This document shows positions 1 to 12,794 of a stretch of DNA of 64,000 nucleotides, in pieces. This DNA comes from Zygnema circumcarinatum (lineage: Eukaryota; Streptophyta; Zygnematophyceae; Zygnematales; Zygnemataceae). A program made the position numbers and the translations under genes. The notes beneath the pieces were generated by a model. That model saw only the letters and a program-made list of their open reading frames with translations, searched no databases and was not told the DNA's origin. The DNA lies in the NCBI GenBank assembly GCA_037447605.1, contig CM074804.1, positions 7,158,148 through 7,222,147 of the forward strand, in the 5' to 3' direction. Position 1 is the stretch's first letter. Each line of letters starts with the position of its first letter.

Positions 1-2631
1 CCGTTGTGATGGGCTTGGTCGTAGAAAGCCTCCTTCTTGCTTTAGAGGACTACGCTAAAGATCACAGAGGAGACGTGGGCTCTCTGGTCCGAGAAGCAGC
101 GATGGTGGCCCTTTTGGATGTCATGTGTCTGCTCGCAACTGCAACAGAAAGGCAAAAGGAGCACCCTCAATCTGACAGAGCATTTCAAAGTGTCCAAGGT
201 CGAGAAATGAGGCCTGGGAGTATGCAAACTTCTGAAATAGAGAGAGGAGCAGACTGTGTGAAAAGCAATCACGAAAGTATGTCCAATGCGGGTTTGGATG
301 AGAGGCTAGCAGTCCGAGTTGTGGGAGCATTGGCTAAGCAGGCTGTGGAAAAGATTGATCGAACGAGAGCTGTGGGTGGGAGAGTGCTGCATGCTCTCCT
401 GTGGGCCCTAAGGGCCGATGGGCAGCCCCTTTTCCAATGCATCCCTCAGCGGAGCATTCTGGAACAGCTCCTGCCTCGCAATGCAGGCTTCAACTGGGGA
501 GTAAGTATATACTGACATGCCCAAACTTTCCATTGACAGAGTTTCTAAAGTCGCTCCTCTATTTGAAAGGACACAGTCATTCGAACGGGAGGAAGGGAAT
601 GGAAAATGGTCATGGAGTTGAAGGGTAGGTGTAGTCTATCGCCGGTTAGGCAAAACATGCAAAGCTTTCCTTCGAGCGGAGTTTCATAATAAGCTTGGAC
701 ATGCTGTGCCGATGCAGAATGAACGGGAAACGTACACGCGGTTTGTTCCTCTCCTTGCCTTGAGTGAATATCGGGCCCCTCTGCTTGCGGGACTGGTGGT
801 CGCTGTGGGAGGGCTGGCAGAGCCTCTCGCTACAGTGGCTACCTCAGCATTGATGGACCTTCTCTCTATGCCCGATAGGATTCTGAGCCCTGCTGGTAGC
901 GCCATGGTTGAGGACGTTCTTTTAGAAGGAGACGGCAGATGGATCAGTCAAAGCAGAGATATTATGCCGGAGGACAATTTGGTGCAAAAAATCGCAAGAG
1001 AGCTTTTGCTTTTGCTGAAGCATCAGGCTCATAACGACCGCGTCATTGTCCCAGCTCTCAAGGTGAGGACGTTAATGGTTATACTAAGCTGCTTTGGGGC
1101 TTCACGACTTCATTGTGATCAGAATCACAATGTGCTGGCTTTAAGTGAAAACTTGACTCATAAACTCGCTACTATATTTAACACAGGTGGCTGTGCCTTT
1201 TCACATATGGTGTATTCACTGCAGAATGTGTGAGTTGCTCCCATGCAGTTCTTTCTCTCATCTGATTGTAATAGGGAGTCAGAAGTTATGACAGGAAACC
1301 TACATTCACTTGGGAGTTTGAGGTATGCATATCTTTATTGGTGAAGGGATGCGGATTGTCCGTTCTAGTAAGTAACAGGGTCATGGTGTGTTGGTTTGAG
1401 GCTTTATTAATAATTGGACCTTCAAAGCTATTCCAAGACTGCTATGATTGAAGCCTTCTGTTTTCTTTTGATGGGGAGAGGAAGGGCAGACATTGGACAT
1501 CTTGCTGGCAAAAGGCGCATTCGCACACCTTCAGGTAGCAAGCTTCGGCCTGTGCACAGAACACCAGGCATTTGTGACTTGGGCTTGGACAGTGTTTGTG
1601 TCCTGAAACCTTTGCAAAGTGGAACAGGCTCTTGCATTTCCACTTCATCTCCACCTTATGATCCTTTCTTGTATTTGTTGTTGCAAGACCGTTGCTGTGA
1701 ATGAGCCTTGTCAGTCATTTAAACTGGTATCTGAAGCGGCGTTAAGTTGCTGCAGGGAGCTGGAGAGCCTTTCGGTACAGAAGCCATTGAACAGCTTGGA
1801 AGGGAATTCAGGGAAAGGCAATGCCGTGACATTCCCAAGCTGTATTTGGCTGTCAATGTGTTTTGCCATTTCGTTGCTTGGCCTGCCGCGGTTGCCCAGC
1901 CAGCTTTCGCCCAAATTCTGCTTCTTTTGGGCAACCCATACCCCAAGGTGCGCTACAAAGAGTCACACCTCTGCTGTTTGCCTTACCTCCAACCTCAGCC
2001 TGCTAAGCTAGCCACGAATCACCAGTGGATGAACTCGAAAGGACTCACTACTACAGGGCACACTGTGAATTGTTCCTGATTGAAACTTTGATAGGCCAAA
2101 GGTCATCTGCCTTCTCATAACTTGTGGTAGTCCATCATCCTCCGTGCTTTGGTAGCGCGAATATTGTCTCCAGCCTTTTGCAAAAGCTGCAGTTGACTGA
2201 AATTGCACCAAGATGCACAATGCTAGTTGTGTCCTGCGATATGAAAGGAACACTGCAAGAAGGTGACTGGCACAGCTTCAGTCATGCCTTCTTTCTCTGG
2301 TCATGCATTCCCATTGCTTGCAGGAATGATCATCTTCATCTGGCTGCTGAGGATTGCTCTTCTTATCGCTGATCCGACGGCCAGGGCTGCCCGGATTGTG
2401 TGTGTGCAGGTGCGGCAGTACTGCGCGGAGCAGGCCTATCTGCAGCTCTTGACTCTGGAAGGCAGCGAGGAGGGCGTCCTGGCCGCCCTACCGCCCTTTG
2501 CGGCGGAGGACGCCACGGTGGAGGACCGCGTGGAGGCGGCTCTGGACCTTCTTAGCGGCACGGACTGGCGCAGGCCTCTGAGGGAGAGTGCGGCCGCTCG
2601 GGCGCGTCTGAAGGAGCTCATTCCCGTCTAG
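1..2631 (+). CDS. TBCD: Tubulin-folding cofactor D, 3' part (partial)
   Basis: Cofactor D is a HEAT/armadillo-type chaperone that holds beta-tubulin and joins cofactors E and C in making the alpha/beta dimer in the cytosol. Only the C-terminal part is present; the gene enters from the left edge. Supported exons are 1-500, 718-1062, 1756-1947 and 2410-2631, with the stop TAG at 2629-2631. Family signatures are RGDVGSLVREAAM (near 70-110), YRAPLLAGLVVAVGGL (near 770-815), the block around PKLYLAVNV (1838-1865), and the C-terminal YCAEQAYLQLL, which matches the plant end of the family. Exons 500/718 and 1947/2410 join in phase 0. The link between 1062 and 1756 is unresolved: the family has a further segment there and I could not place its exon. 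Its 3' end converges on Ycf23. Confidence 0.85.
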
Positions 2632-2952
2632 CCTATTATTGGCTTGCAGAGCACAGGCTGAGAATCGTTTTTTAATTAGAAACGGGGATGATTTTGTGCT
2701 TGTGTGGCTCTCTGCCTTCAGTGTTTGGAAACGTCAATTTTTTTTTTATAATTCAATGCTTTGCATCACGCATTCTTCGGTGTTTTCTATGGAGGGAGGG
2801 CTAGATTTGATGTTGAATGTCTCGTGTGCAATGAAACTGCCATTGAGGAGCAAATCGGAATCACCAGTGTTCCCTCACTCTTGAAGATGGGAAGTCAATT
2901 GACCGGTCAAAACTGAAACATCCTTCATAACTTAACTGCAGCAAATGCGAAC
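2632..2952. other. Intergenic, convergent 3' ends of TBCD and ycf23
   Basis: A 321-base AT-rich spacer between two convergent stop codons. It should hold the 3' UTRs and polyadenylation regions of both genes. No ORF with family features and no notable repeat were seen. Confidence 0.6.
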
Positions 2953-5900
2953 TCAACGGTGGAGGGATTCCAGAGAAGGCGAGCCGGACTCCACGGAGGA
3001 GCCAGTACCCATGGCCGCTGCAATGGTGCGCACGGCTGCCACCATAGCGATCTCGCTGTTGAGCCTGTTCACCGCTGACCCCACTCCCTGCAAGAGACCA
3101 CCCACACTGCGTAAAAAACTGGAGCTCCGCAGGAAACGACCGTAATAATTCAGGTAGGAGAAGCTGAGACTAGGTTACAGTACTCTTAAGGGCTGAGCTC
3201 AGCAAATTCACAGGAGATATGAAGCATAGGGCAAGCAGGCATGCGTGCAACGTCTGCCCGGTTCAGTACTGACCACGCCGGCAGCGCCTGCTGCCATCGC
3301 CATCGGAACTGTCACGTCGCTGAGGCCCGAGGCACACATAACTGGAATCTTCACTGCTCGGGAAATTGAGTATGTGGCCGCCAATGCAGGTGCTGCCTGT
3401 AACCCGAGGAAACACGTTCATCCTTGTGAGTTGCCAATACGAAATCAACTCTTGAGGACTTAAGTTGCTTAAGGAGGTGATATTGGAGGGGAAATGCAGC
3501 TCCATTGAGTTGTGCGTAGGAACAAGTCACCTTGAAAAAAAAATCTCAGTCAGACGTGACTTCAATCTGATGCGACGAAATCAAAAAGCAAGCTTTTGTG
3601 GATCTATTGATCCTGTATCCGACCTAAACCAGTCGATAAACTATGGGGGCAGAAAAAGCACGTGCACGATGGCAGCATACGAACTACAGTTACTGGCAAC
3701 AGCACGTCCTCGACTTGTGCTGAGCTCCATAGATGTGGAATTTACCTTTTCAACTAGTCCAAGAACCCCTGCGCTGGATGGGCTGCTGCTGGTGCCTCCT
3801 TCCGTTTGAATTATGTCAGCTCCACAAGCTTCCAGGGCCTCCGCCAATTTGGCCTGTTTCGAAAGTCCAACACGAGTCACATATATGATAGAATTGCCTT
3901 GGGATTGCTTGGCTAGCATATGAAGATGTCATTCTTCCCATCGAAGTATGCCTCTGCCTACACGGTATCTTTGCATATCATCACGACAAAGGGTCAAACC
4001 TGTTCATCCAAGTGCAGAGTATGTGGGACTGTAACAGAGAGCGCCACATGTGGAAGCAGCTCCCGTGTGCGTTTTGTAATCTCCAACACCTGCACAAACC
4101 TCAGCTTCCAAAATTGCTTGGCCTAGAGATCCTACAGGCTCTTTTGAATAGTTGAATGCTAGCACAGGATGAGCAAATGAAGCTGTGCTGATAAATGGCA
4201 TAAGGTATAGAACAAGGTCCCCGATAAAAAATTGTTCAGCTGCCAGTGAAGTTAACATTTCATGCCGAAGTTTGTATGACTATAGACAAGAATGAGCAGG
4301 AAACTGAGCATCCCTCTGAGAGATGAGTACTTGGAAATTCAAGCATAAAAGTCATTCGAGGGGCAGCGTGCAAGGATTAATCTAACCTCTTCTGCAGAAA
4401 AGGTGCGACCGTCTTTGTAAAAGCCATCAAAGTTGCCAATCTCAATCTGTAAGAACAAAAAGTGAAAGGAAGTTGTCAGAAAAAATAGAAAGACATGCGT
4501 ATGTACAGTGGTTGATACAAGCGGCTGGCCAAGGGAAAAAATGTGCAAAGCCAAAGCTGGAGCTTGACGACGAGACAAATTGACAACTTTGCCAGGTCTG
4601 CTTTGCTAAATAAAGAGTGCCATGCTGCTCTGCTTCTTCGAAGTCAGGTGGCAAATATTCACGAATTCTCTTGGCGGGCATTGATGAGATTATTACCATA
4701 TAAGCACCAGCTTTCACGGCAGGTACAAACAATTCCGGCTGAACTGCTGACACACAAACCTGCGAAGTGAGGTTGACGAGGGTCAAAGGCATGATAGCAG
4801 CGTTTTTAAGAAGAATGTTGGTCAAAGGACCACAACTTCTTCATACAATCACTATGTTAACTTCGACAAGATTCCCTTTTATCTCTTTTTGCGATTTACT
4901 CCAATGCCAGTAACACGCGCATCGATAATCAGAATGCCAGCTTGCATTTCATTTCTATTGCTTATTGCTTCATGCTCCAACACGAACAAGAGAGGACAAG
5001 AAAAAAAAAACGGAAAGCCAAAGTAAAGAAAAAAGAGAATCTAAACGAAGGTAGGACACGAACTAAAGGGGCTGTACAATACAAAATTTGCAATCATCCA
5101 GGTCTCAACAAACGACTTTAGGCGTTGAGACAACTCAGACAGCACTAGCGAATTACAAGCGAGTCTCCGCTAAAAGAGCAATCAACTACTAAGACCTCGC
5201 GAAAAGGACACACGTGCCTGTGAATGGATTTGGAAAAAAAGGTACATAACACCTCAGATCAGCCCGTAAACCTTGAAAACTGAAAGAACAGCTGCTTTAT
5301 CAAAAGGCTACTCCTACTTAAACTTACTGGCAATTTGGTAAGGCTCAACGCCAGCTTGACCAGCTCCGGATCACATGCTATATCCACGTGGGTGGCCCCA
5401 CCCTGCGGCCACCATGGGGGACATCATCATCATACGCCTGCCTCTGCTATTTCACATAACGGACGTAAAGAATCGAACAAAACACATTGACGGCCGACAC
5501 ATACTACAAAGTAATCCCTTCATGCACATTTTACAACATTTTCAGCCTTCTGTTATGTAATGCAGCAAAACCTGACAATAGCTGCACTCTATAGATTCCC
5601 TTGTGCATAACCGAGCTTGAAAACAATGTGCAATAAACATCACAGCGGATGACATTAGCTGCTGCTGCTGCTGCTGCTTCTGTGCTGAATTGAAATGACG
5701 CGTCCTTGCTTGTCTGTCAGCTATAAATAATCTTCACTCAAAAAAAAGTTCCTGCTGCGACCGCTAGACAAACCTTCTCGGCAGCTCGGACCACAGCCGC
5801 CACATTCTCACTGTTGAAATTGTGCAGACCTGCAATGACCTGCCTCGAAAGAAGACATGTTAGCCCAACGTGCACATTAAGTCTTTACAAAGCACAGCAA

Positions 5901-6357
5901 GCGCTCAGTGTACAACAGTGCTTTAATTCTCTTGTTGAAGAGCAGCTCGACTCTTAGGACAAAGCAAACTTCGCGTCTCACGCCTCAATTTTGAAAAACT
6001 TACATTCGCAGCAAAACCGGAGAGAGCATCTCAGCTCGCAAGCTAGGGAAATACGCACACCTTGAATGCCCGACGCTGCTGGAATGGCTCCAACGCAGCT
6101 GCGCGCCGTTGCTCCGCAGGTTCCTGCGCTGAGCAAAGAATCCCTCGCTCACCTCTGGAGCTGCCTGCTCGCGCACAAGACACACTCTGACGGACGCTCT
6201 GCCCTCCCAACGAGGACGACGACCAGTTCAACTTGGCATCAATCAACGGCGCCCTCACTACCGCTCGTCTGCCCTCCAATGCAGGCTCGCAGTGCTTCCG
6301 TGAATCCAGCAGCTGCGCGTACAAGCTGGAGGTCACCGCAGTGGAAGCCATGGCCAT
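2953..6357 (-). CDS. ycf23: Ycf23-like protein, nuclear, probably plastid-targeted
   Basis: Homologue of Ycf23, a conserved protein of unknown biochemical role encoded in some algal plastid genomes and in the nucleus of green plants; it resembles TIM-barrel, phosphate-binding enzymes. Nine exons: 6357-6061, 5839-5774, 5402-5328, 4759-4697, 4446-4387, 4089-4000, 3853-3746, 3396-3274, 3087-2953, giving 338 residues. Every exon length divides by three, so all eight introns are phase 0. Family blocks in order: VIAGLHNFNSENV, GGATHVDIACDPELV, VCVSAVQPELFVPAV, EIGNFDGFYKDGRTFSAEE, ADIIQTEGGTSS, KIPVMCASGLSDVTVPMA, GVGSAVNRLN. The first exon (about 99 residues, Ser/Ala/Arg rich) looks like a transit peptide. 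The ATG at 6357 was chosen because the protein then opens MAMAS; the frame stays open to an ATG at 6609. It is divergent from THO5. Confidence 0.9.
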
Positions 6358-7138
6358 GGCCCTGCCTGCCTGCTTTCCTGCCTGCTTCCGTGCTTGAGCA
6401 GAGCAGCTCCTCCCTCCCTCCTTTCCAGTGCAGGAGTGATCGTTTCCTTCACCTTTTGAAGCCTCTTTTTGCCGCTGCGCTCGCAGGGCCCCTCCGCCCA
6501 ATACTGCCGACCATCCCCCATGGCGTTGCGCCACCTGCACAGTTCTGTGACGAGCGACGGTGGCTCGAACAGGTCGCAGTTGGTTCCGTTTCATGTAACA
6601 GCGTTCCATGTAGGGTTACAGTCTGGCCGCATAGATTCGTATACGGAGCTTTTAACTGCTTGTTACGCAATCGCGTTGCATCTGAGCTTACCTAGTTCGG
6701 ACACTCGTGGATGGTTCTTTAGAACCAGTATCCGTCGGAGCGTGCCGATATAGAAAATTGTGGGAGCTTAGAATCTGCGAGATACGGATACTTAAACGTC
6801 GTCCCCAGAAAGGAGCACGCTCATGCAGATTTGACGCAATTGTCAGATGTGACTTCATCGAATGGAACGGACATGACTTTACACGCTTCTTTACTTTACG
6901 GCGAGCGCGCGAGCCTGTTCTGTTCATTGTCATCTGCAAGACCAATGCATTCACTTTCTTACTCTTTTGTTCTCCGAGCAGGAGAGTGAAGGAGGTGAGC
7001 AGCAGGCGGTGTAGAGGGGTGGGAGGAGGAGCAGCAGCAGGAGGAGGAGGAGGAGGAGGACTCTCCTGGAGTGGAGGGGCCCCTGAGGAGCACTGCGTGC
7101 GGCTGCCTTGAAGTTGGGGCTCGTGTTCGCTTCCCGCA
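6358..7138. promoter_or_regulatory. Divergent intergenic region between ycf23 and THO5
   Basis: A 781-base spacer separates the two start codons on opposite strands, so it must hold both promoters or one bidirectional promoter. The THO5-proximal part (about 6981-7070) is a purine-rich AGG/GAG repeat tract, likely in the 5' leader. No TATA element could be assigned with confidence. Confidence 0.6.
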
Positions 7139-10100
7139 ATGGCCTCTCCTTACGCGGAGCTGGCAGGCATTCGAGAGGCGCTGCAGAACCTGATGGCCAA
7201 AATGCTGGCGATGAAGCAGGCGGGGCAGGGTGGCCCCGAGCGGCGCAAGCTGCTGACAGAGGCGGCGGTGCTGCTGATCGAATTGCGGCAGCTGAACCGC
7301 GTGATTCTGAGAAATGAGGAGGAGGTGAAGCTGCAGACGGAAGCTGCGAAGGAGCCGGTGGACAGCACCACCTTGAAACTGCATAATCTGCTTTATGAGA
7401 AGAACCACTACATGAAGGCAATCAAGGCTTGTAATGACTTCAAGTCAAAGTATCCTGACATTGATCTTGTGCCGGAAGAAGAATTTTTCGCACGTGCTCC
7501 ACTGGAGTTTAGAGGGGATCCGGAGCTAAGGAAGGACCCTCACAAGCTCATGTTGCAACGTCTGAATTATGAACTCTATCAGGTAAACAACTTATTTTCT
7601 CCGAACTGCATCGTGTATTCAAGAGAGCTTGATGTGCGCGGACAGAAAATTATGTTTATGGGTTGACTGCCCCGTTTCTTCAGGAAACTCTTCGGACCGG
7701 AAATGAGCTTTTGTTTCACTTGTTGATCTGCAAAGTCTAGGTTTGTGTAGCAAGTGATCACTGGCAGACAATGCCTCTTTTGGACATTTTTGAGTGAAAA
7801 GCTTCTGAATGGTCAGCTTGTGGAACCACGGATTTTCTTGCCTTGCATATGTTCGTCAACAATGGGTGTCAGGGATCGAATTTTCTGCGAGGCTCGTACT
7901 GTGAGTTCTGTGCAGTACCGAGAAGTTTCCGTCTTCCAGTCTCGGGCTATTCGAGATGCTATTTGAACTACTTACATTTTGTGCTGGAAAATTAATTCTA
8001 GATTTAGTTGGTGATGCTATCTGGCTGCATTGTTGCATGTTCTACGGTCTAACAGCTTGCTCCACATGTTTACCTGGCAGCGCAAGGAGCTTGCGAAGCA
8101 TAAAGAAGTGCTTGAAACTCGAAAGCGTACACTTCAGGATAGCATTAACGGCCGGAAAAAGTTCATGGGAACTCTTCCTGATCAGCTCAAGGCGTTAAAG
8201 GCTGCAACTCTGCCAGTGCAGCAGCAGCTTGGACTTCTTCACAGCAAAAAGCTTCACCAGCACAAGCGGGCAGAGCTCCTTCCGGCACCCATGTTTATTC
8301 TTTACTCCCAACTCATGTCGTACAGAGATGTTTTTGGAGAGAACATCTCAGTAGAGGTAATGGGTAGCGCCAAAGAAGCAAGTGCCTTTTTGCGGGCGCA
8401 GGCACTAAGAGATGCAGGTACGCAGATTTCCAGTGTACTTATTAAGGCTTACCTGCTTGTTGCAGCACCAACGTTAAGTAATCTTGACTTTTTTTCGTGT
8501 AGCATGTGTAACGGGGTGTCTCAATGTATGCAGGGATTGGAATTGCAGCAGATGAAGTCAAGGAAGAGGAAGCGGGGGAGGATGAGGAGGATGGCAAACG
8601 ACGGCGCAAGCGTCGAAAACAAGCAGACGAGGTGCCCGTGCACACAGAGTCTGAGAAGAATGCCGTTCATCCTCTTATAGTTATTCTGAAGGTGTATGAT
8701 GACGACCAATCAGTGACAGGGTCTAGCAGCCAAGCAGGAGGGGAACACAGAGCTCCCTTAGCGGTTGTCCATTTTGAATACCTTTGCGTATTGCATCTTA
8801 TCTGTGCTTTCGCCGACGGAGACGATGGCAGCCTTTTAACAAACTTGTTTCCCGGTGACACCGGCTTGGAGCTACCTAATCCGGTGAGTTTTGACCTGCT
8901 GACTGTTGCAGGAAGCTTCAAGCCCATGAAAGATGTACTTGATCATGTATTTGACTATTTTTACCTTTCTCTTTTTTGTGTCTTCAAGCTACGAGAGAAG
9001 TGGTGCACGGGATTCAATGGTCCATTCTGACGTTGAGGGTTTTGGCACTCTGCAGGCTTTAAAGTTACGCGCTGACCTTGCTTCGGCGAGTTTGGCCTAT
9101 CAGAGGGGGCGGCCTTACAAATGGGCTCAGTACCTTTCAGGCTTGGATTTTCTGCCGGAGCTTCCACCTTCCCTTCTGCCACAAACAAGTCCCCATACAG
9201 TTGATGGGATAGTTGGAGGCTTAGCTGAGTATCGACGGCAGCACCGAATACAGAATGTACTGCAGCAGCTTCGGCTGCGATGCAAAGCGCTAAAGGCTCT
9301 GAAGTGAGTCAGCAGCCAAGAGCCCTGCATTATCATGGCCAGTAGAGAAGGGGCAGGCTTGATATGTTGGGAGGCAGATTCGTTATGTTGTTTGGATTAT
9401 GTTGTTATGTTATTTGAGCTGATTATGTTTTGCTTGAAGTTACAAGACAATACCAGCGAGTCAAAGGGCCTCTCTGCAAGGACGTTTTTTGGCATTTGCA
9501 CGATCATTCTTGTATTCACAGATTCAGAGTCACAGTTGCAGCCAATTTCACTTCATGTCCTTGTGTAACGAATAGTAGATTGTGTGGGTGAACAGCAGCA
9601 ACTGAGCAGCATCCGGGCTGCTTGAACAGGGAGCAATTGGAGTCCCTCCGCAAGCTGAAGCGCCCTTCACTTCCTCGAAGCCTTGATCGCATGGGGGGAA
9701 GGGAGTACACTCCAAAGTGCACACTTCGCAGTTGGGCAGCGGTGGCAGCCCACCCACAGCAACCACCGCTGAGTGAAACCCTATCCATTGCAGATGGAAA
9801 TAACTCCCTCTCATCCAAATGTTTATCCCCTACACCAAAGTCCGGGAAGTCTCCTGTGGTTGTTGATGAAAGTGGGCAAGAAGATGGCGAGTTGCCAGGT
9901 CCATCTGCCCTTCCGAGTGCTTCAGCCTCTCACCCTCTCCTTGCAATCTCGGAGGCAGCGCGACTTCGCACCGCTGTTGCAGCGAGTGCTCAAAAGACCC
10001 TTGTTGTTGCCTCTACTAGTAGGTTGGCATTGCTACCTGCTGGTTTGGGGGAGGTGACAACGGTTACTGGGCAAGCAGGAGAGGCAGCCTCACCAGCTGC

Positions 10101-11213
10101 AGCTAGGGATGGTGGTAATGGTGGCGAGGGTTCTAGTAATACTCAGAGTTTGGATGGAGGACAGTTGAAGATTAGGTGGCAGGAGTTTGGATTGCAGCGT
10201 TTCAAGGCACTCTTCCGAAGTGATTATCCTTCCGCATCTTCTCAACACCGGACTTCAACTCGCATGGAGTTGGAAGCTACGGTTGGTGGACTTTGCTCAT
10301 TTGCTGATAACTTGCCAGTCTAGGGTAGATGAACTCTGCTATTTCAGTGCCTCCCTTTTCGAAGCTGTTCCTCTTTTGTCGAATGGCCTTTGGCTGCATG
10401 TTTTCTATGCGTTCTAGAAGTTGTTTGGCAGTCGTCGACATTCTCGCATCCGATGTGCCTTCTGTGTACCGTCTGACGGTTATCTGGAGATGTACAGGTG
10501 GAGATCTATGGTGAATATCCGGTTCGCCCTCCCTTGTTCCGACTCCGATGGCTGAACCCACCCGCTGTTCCCAAAGCTCCCCCTCCGCCTGATGGAGTGT
10601 TGGAGGTTGAGGACCACACTTCACGTGCAGCGGGCGCTGCTCCAAACCCTAGTGCCATTCGCGCCATGGAGGCCGAGGTGTGAACCACTCTGATTTTGTG
10701 TGCTCAAAGAGTTTGGTCTTGCTTCATCTTGATGTATTTGTCAGTCTGAGAAGTCGGTTGTGCAGCTTTAGAGCCTTAAAAAAAAAAAAACCAGAAAAAG
10801 CTAAGCTTAAGCTAAGTTAGTTAAGTAATTAACTAGTTAGTTAGTTAGATAGTTAGTTAAGTTAGTTTAAGCTTTTTAGCTTTTTTTTGCTTAATTTTGC
10901 ATGCGATCCTGGCATGCACTGTGTCCATTCGCTTTCTGCAAAGCTGAGTTCATTCTTCCCATTCGATGCTGTGCAGGTTAATCTGTGCGGAGAGGAACTG
11001 GATTCCAAACACGAGGTCTACATGTTAGCTTTTCAGATCCACCACCTCATGCGGCTCCTCGATGCTTTTGTGGATCAGGACGTGGTCCACAGACAGTCTG
11101 CACAGACTGCTTTCAGTAATGCTGTGTCCGTTGAGGCAGCTGGAGGAGACATTGTGGTCGACCCCCGAGCCTTTAGAGGGAGGCACAGGGCAGCCATGCC
11201 GCCTTCAAAGTAG
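7139..11213 (+). CDS. THO5: THO complex subunit 5
   Basis: THO5/THOC5 is a subunit of the nuclear THO/TREX complex that couples transcription to mRNA export and affects small-RNA production in plants. Seven exons: 7139-7582, 8081-8417, 8534-8883, 9056-9303, 9630-10281, 10498-10677, 10977-11213, giving 815 residues with all phases consistent. The N-terminal half is helical and coiled-coil-like (ELAGIREALQNLM, RKELAKHKEVLETRK). It is followed by the LLPAPMFILYSQL block, an acidic then basic linker (EEEAGEDEEDGKRRRKRRK), and the conserved HPLIVILKVYDDD, PYKWAQYLSGLDFLPELP and YGEYPVRPPLFRLRW blocks. The last exon carries VNLCGEELD. The start is the first ATG after the purine-rich leader. Exon 5 holds a long, less conserved Ser/Ala/Gly-rich stretch. 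Intron 6 contains a strong inverted repeat. Confidence 0.93.
10791..10893. repeat. AT-rich inverted repeat (stem-loop) in THO5 intron 6
   Basis: Left arm AAAAAGCTAAGCTTAAGC at about 10795-10815 is matched in reverse complement by the right arm around 10861-10890 (TTTAAGCTTTTTAGCTTTTT). Between them lies a run of TTAG/TAGT tetranucleotide units. The transcript could fold into a hairpin of roughly 90 nt. It lies inside an intron and does not touch the splice sites. Confidence 0.7.
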
Positions 11214-12108
11214 GGGCTGGGCCTTGGCACGGAAGCCCGTCAGGGCACATTTCAAGGTTAGGGTTTGTTGTGGGCAGAAATCTTATCTTTTCTTCCTTCG
11301 TGTCTTGCTCAGATCTGCTTTAGGACATAGCGAGAGATAAGCCTTTATGCTCCTTTTTTAGTTCTTCCGTGTTTGTAAGCATTTGATGTTGGAAGTACTT
11401 TCCTGCGTATTCGGAATCATTTCTTTGTGTGGTAAAATGTTCGATGTTTGCTTATTCTTCTTACATTTGGGAAAATTCAAAATGGTGCTTTCAAAAATGT
11501 ATAGCGTATCCTGGTTTATTCTGATCGACAGGTTATGTCCTCATACTCCTTTCGTTCGTTTTGCACATCCAGACATGGATTGTGGTTTGAGAACTCCTGG
11601 GCATCAGCAAAGCTTCAAATGTGGCAGGCATTCTTATTAGGGTCAGTAGGGCCGTAATTCGTTAATCTAGTCTCGCAAACTATTACTTCTTTTTGAAGTC
11701 CTAAAACCTAATCATAGGGTGTGGCCGCAACTCTGAACGCACTCTGCCCCATAATGTCGAGAGCGACGCCATCGCCACAATGGCGCTTAAGGAGGGCCTT
11801 CTCGTGCAGCGGCAGGAGGTGAACCTCTCTCACTGCGCCCCTCCGTGTCCCCTCCGTCAATGGATGGCATGGGATGGAAGCACATTCCCTTCGCCTCATA
11901 GCGTGGCCTCCCTCCACGCCCTTGCCGCGTCTAATAGTCTCTCCTCTCGCCTCTCTCTTCCGCCTCTCCCTGACGTGCCCCACATCAATCAACGTCTTTC
12001 GCAGCTGCTTTTCGAGCCGTGCTGTCAAAAAGCTAGAAGCAGAGTTTCACTCAATAGCTTTTCAAACGTTTTTGAGACACGTTCCCTTGGTTTTTAACAC
12101 GGTTGCTT

Positions 12109-12172
12109 TTGTCTATGTACATGTGATGGCATCGCCATCGTGACATCAATGTCAAATCCTTCACTTCAATTT
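12109..12172. repeat. Dispersed repeat, copy 1
   Basis: The segment with CTATGTACATGTGATGGCAT and CGCCATCGTGACATCAATG closely matches 57994-58060. The matched core is about 50 bases with small indels, on the same strand. No element ends or coding potential were identified. Confidence 0.6.
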
Positions 12173-12476
12173 TAGCTGCTAAGGATATGGGTTTTGACAT
12201 GGTGTGTCTTATAAGACGCCTCTACTTGCTCCCATCCCCACCAGACCAGTTACTAGTAGGAACCGCACATGCGGAGGGCTCCCGGCTTATGTTTAAGAAA
12301 GGCTGGGGTTCCAACTCCCGAAAAAAACTGGCAAACAAATTATGACATGAACATGTGCCCTTAGTCCCACGCCATACCCGGCTTCAAACCGACAGATAAC
12401 AAGGCGCCAAGGTCAAAGTGAGGGGAACTTGCTCCACAATTACAATCAAAAAATTTGGACCAAAACTGTAGGTTGC

Positions 12477-12720
12477 ACACGGCATAAGAATCCTAACTTC
12501 GGGTCTGCAGGAGCTGTACATAGCAAGCAGCCTATGGGGGATGGTGGAATTACGGAAAACGTTGAACTAGACTAAAAACTGAAGGCTAGATCCGCTTACA
12601 CGTCATGAGAAGCCTAAGTTCAGTTCTGCAGCAGCTGTACATGGTACGCAGCTTATGGGAAAATGGTTGAACTACGAAAAACGTTGAACTAGACTAAAGG
12701 CTAAAGGCTCAGCTTCGCTC
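12477..12720. repeat. Two-copy tandem duplication, about 121 bp unit
   Basis: Unit 1 (about 12477-12598) and unit 2 (about 12599-12720) share ordered blocks: CTGTACAT, GCAGC(C/T)TATGGG, ATGGTxGAA and ACGTTGAACTAGACTAAA. Corresponding motifs are 121-122 bases apart. Divergence of perhaps 20 percent suggests an old duplication. No ORF runs through it. Confidence 0.7.
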
Positions 12721-12794
12721 GTCTGGTCTTTGACGTTATGCGACTTTGATACCAACTACAAAATTTGGAGTCTCTACCTGCAACAGTCGTTGTG

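Noticed and set aside
6358-6609. Upstream extension of the ycf23 frame to an ATG at 6609
   Set aside because: The added 84 residues are Arg/Gln/Gly-rich and lack conservation; the ATG at 6357 gives a normal transit-like start.
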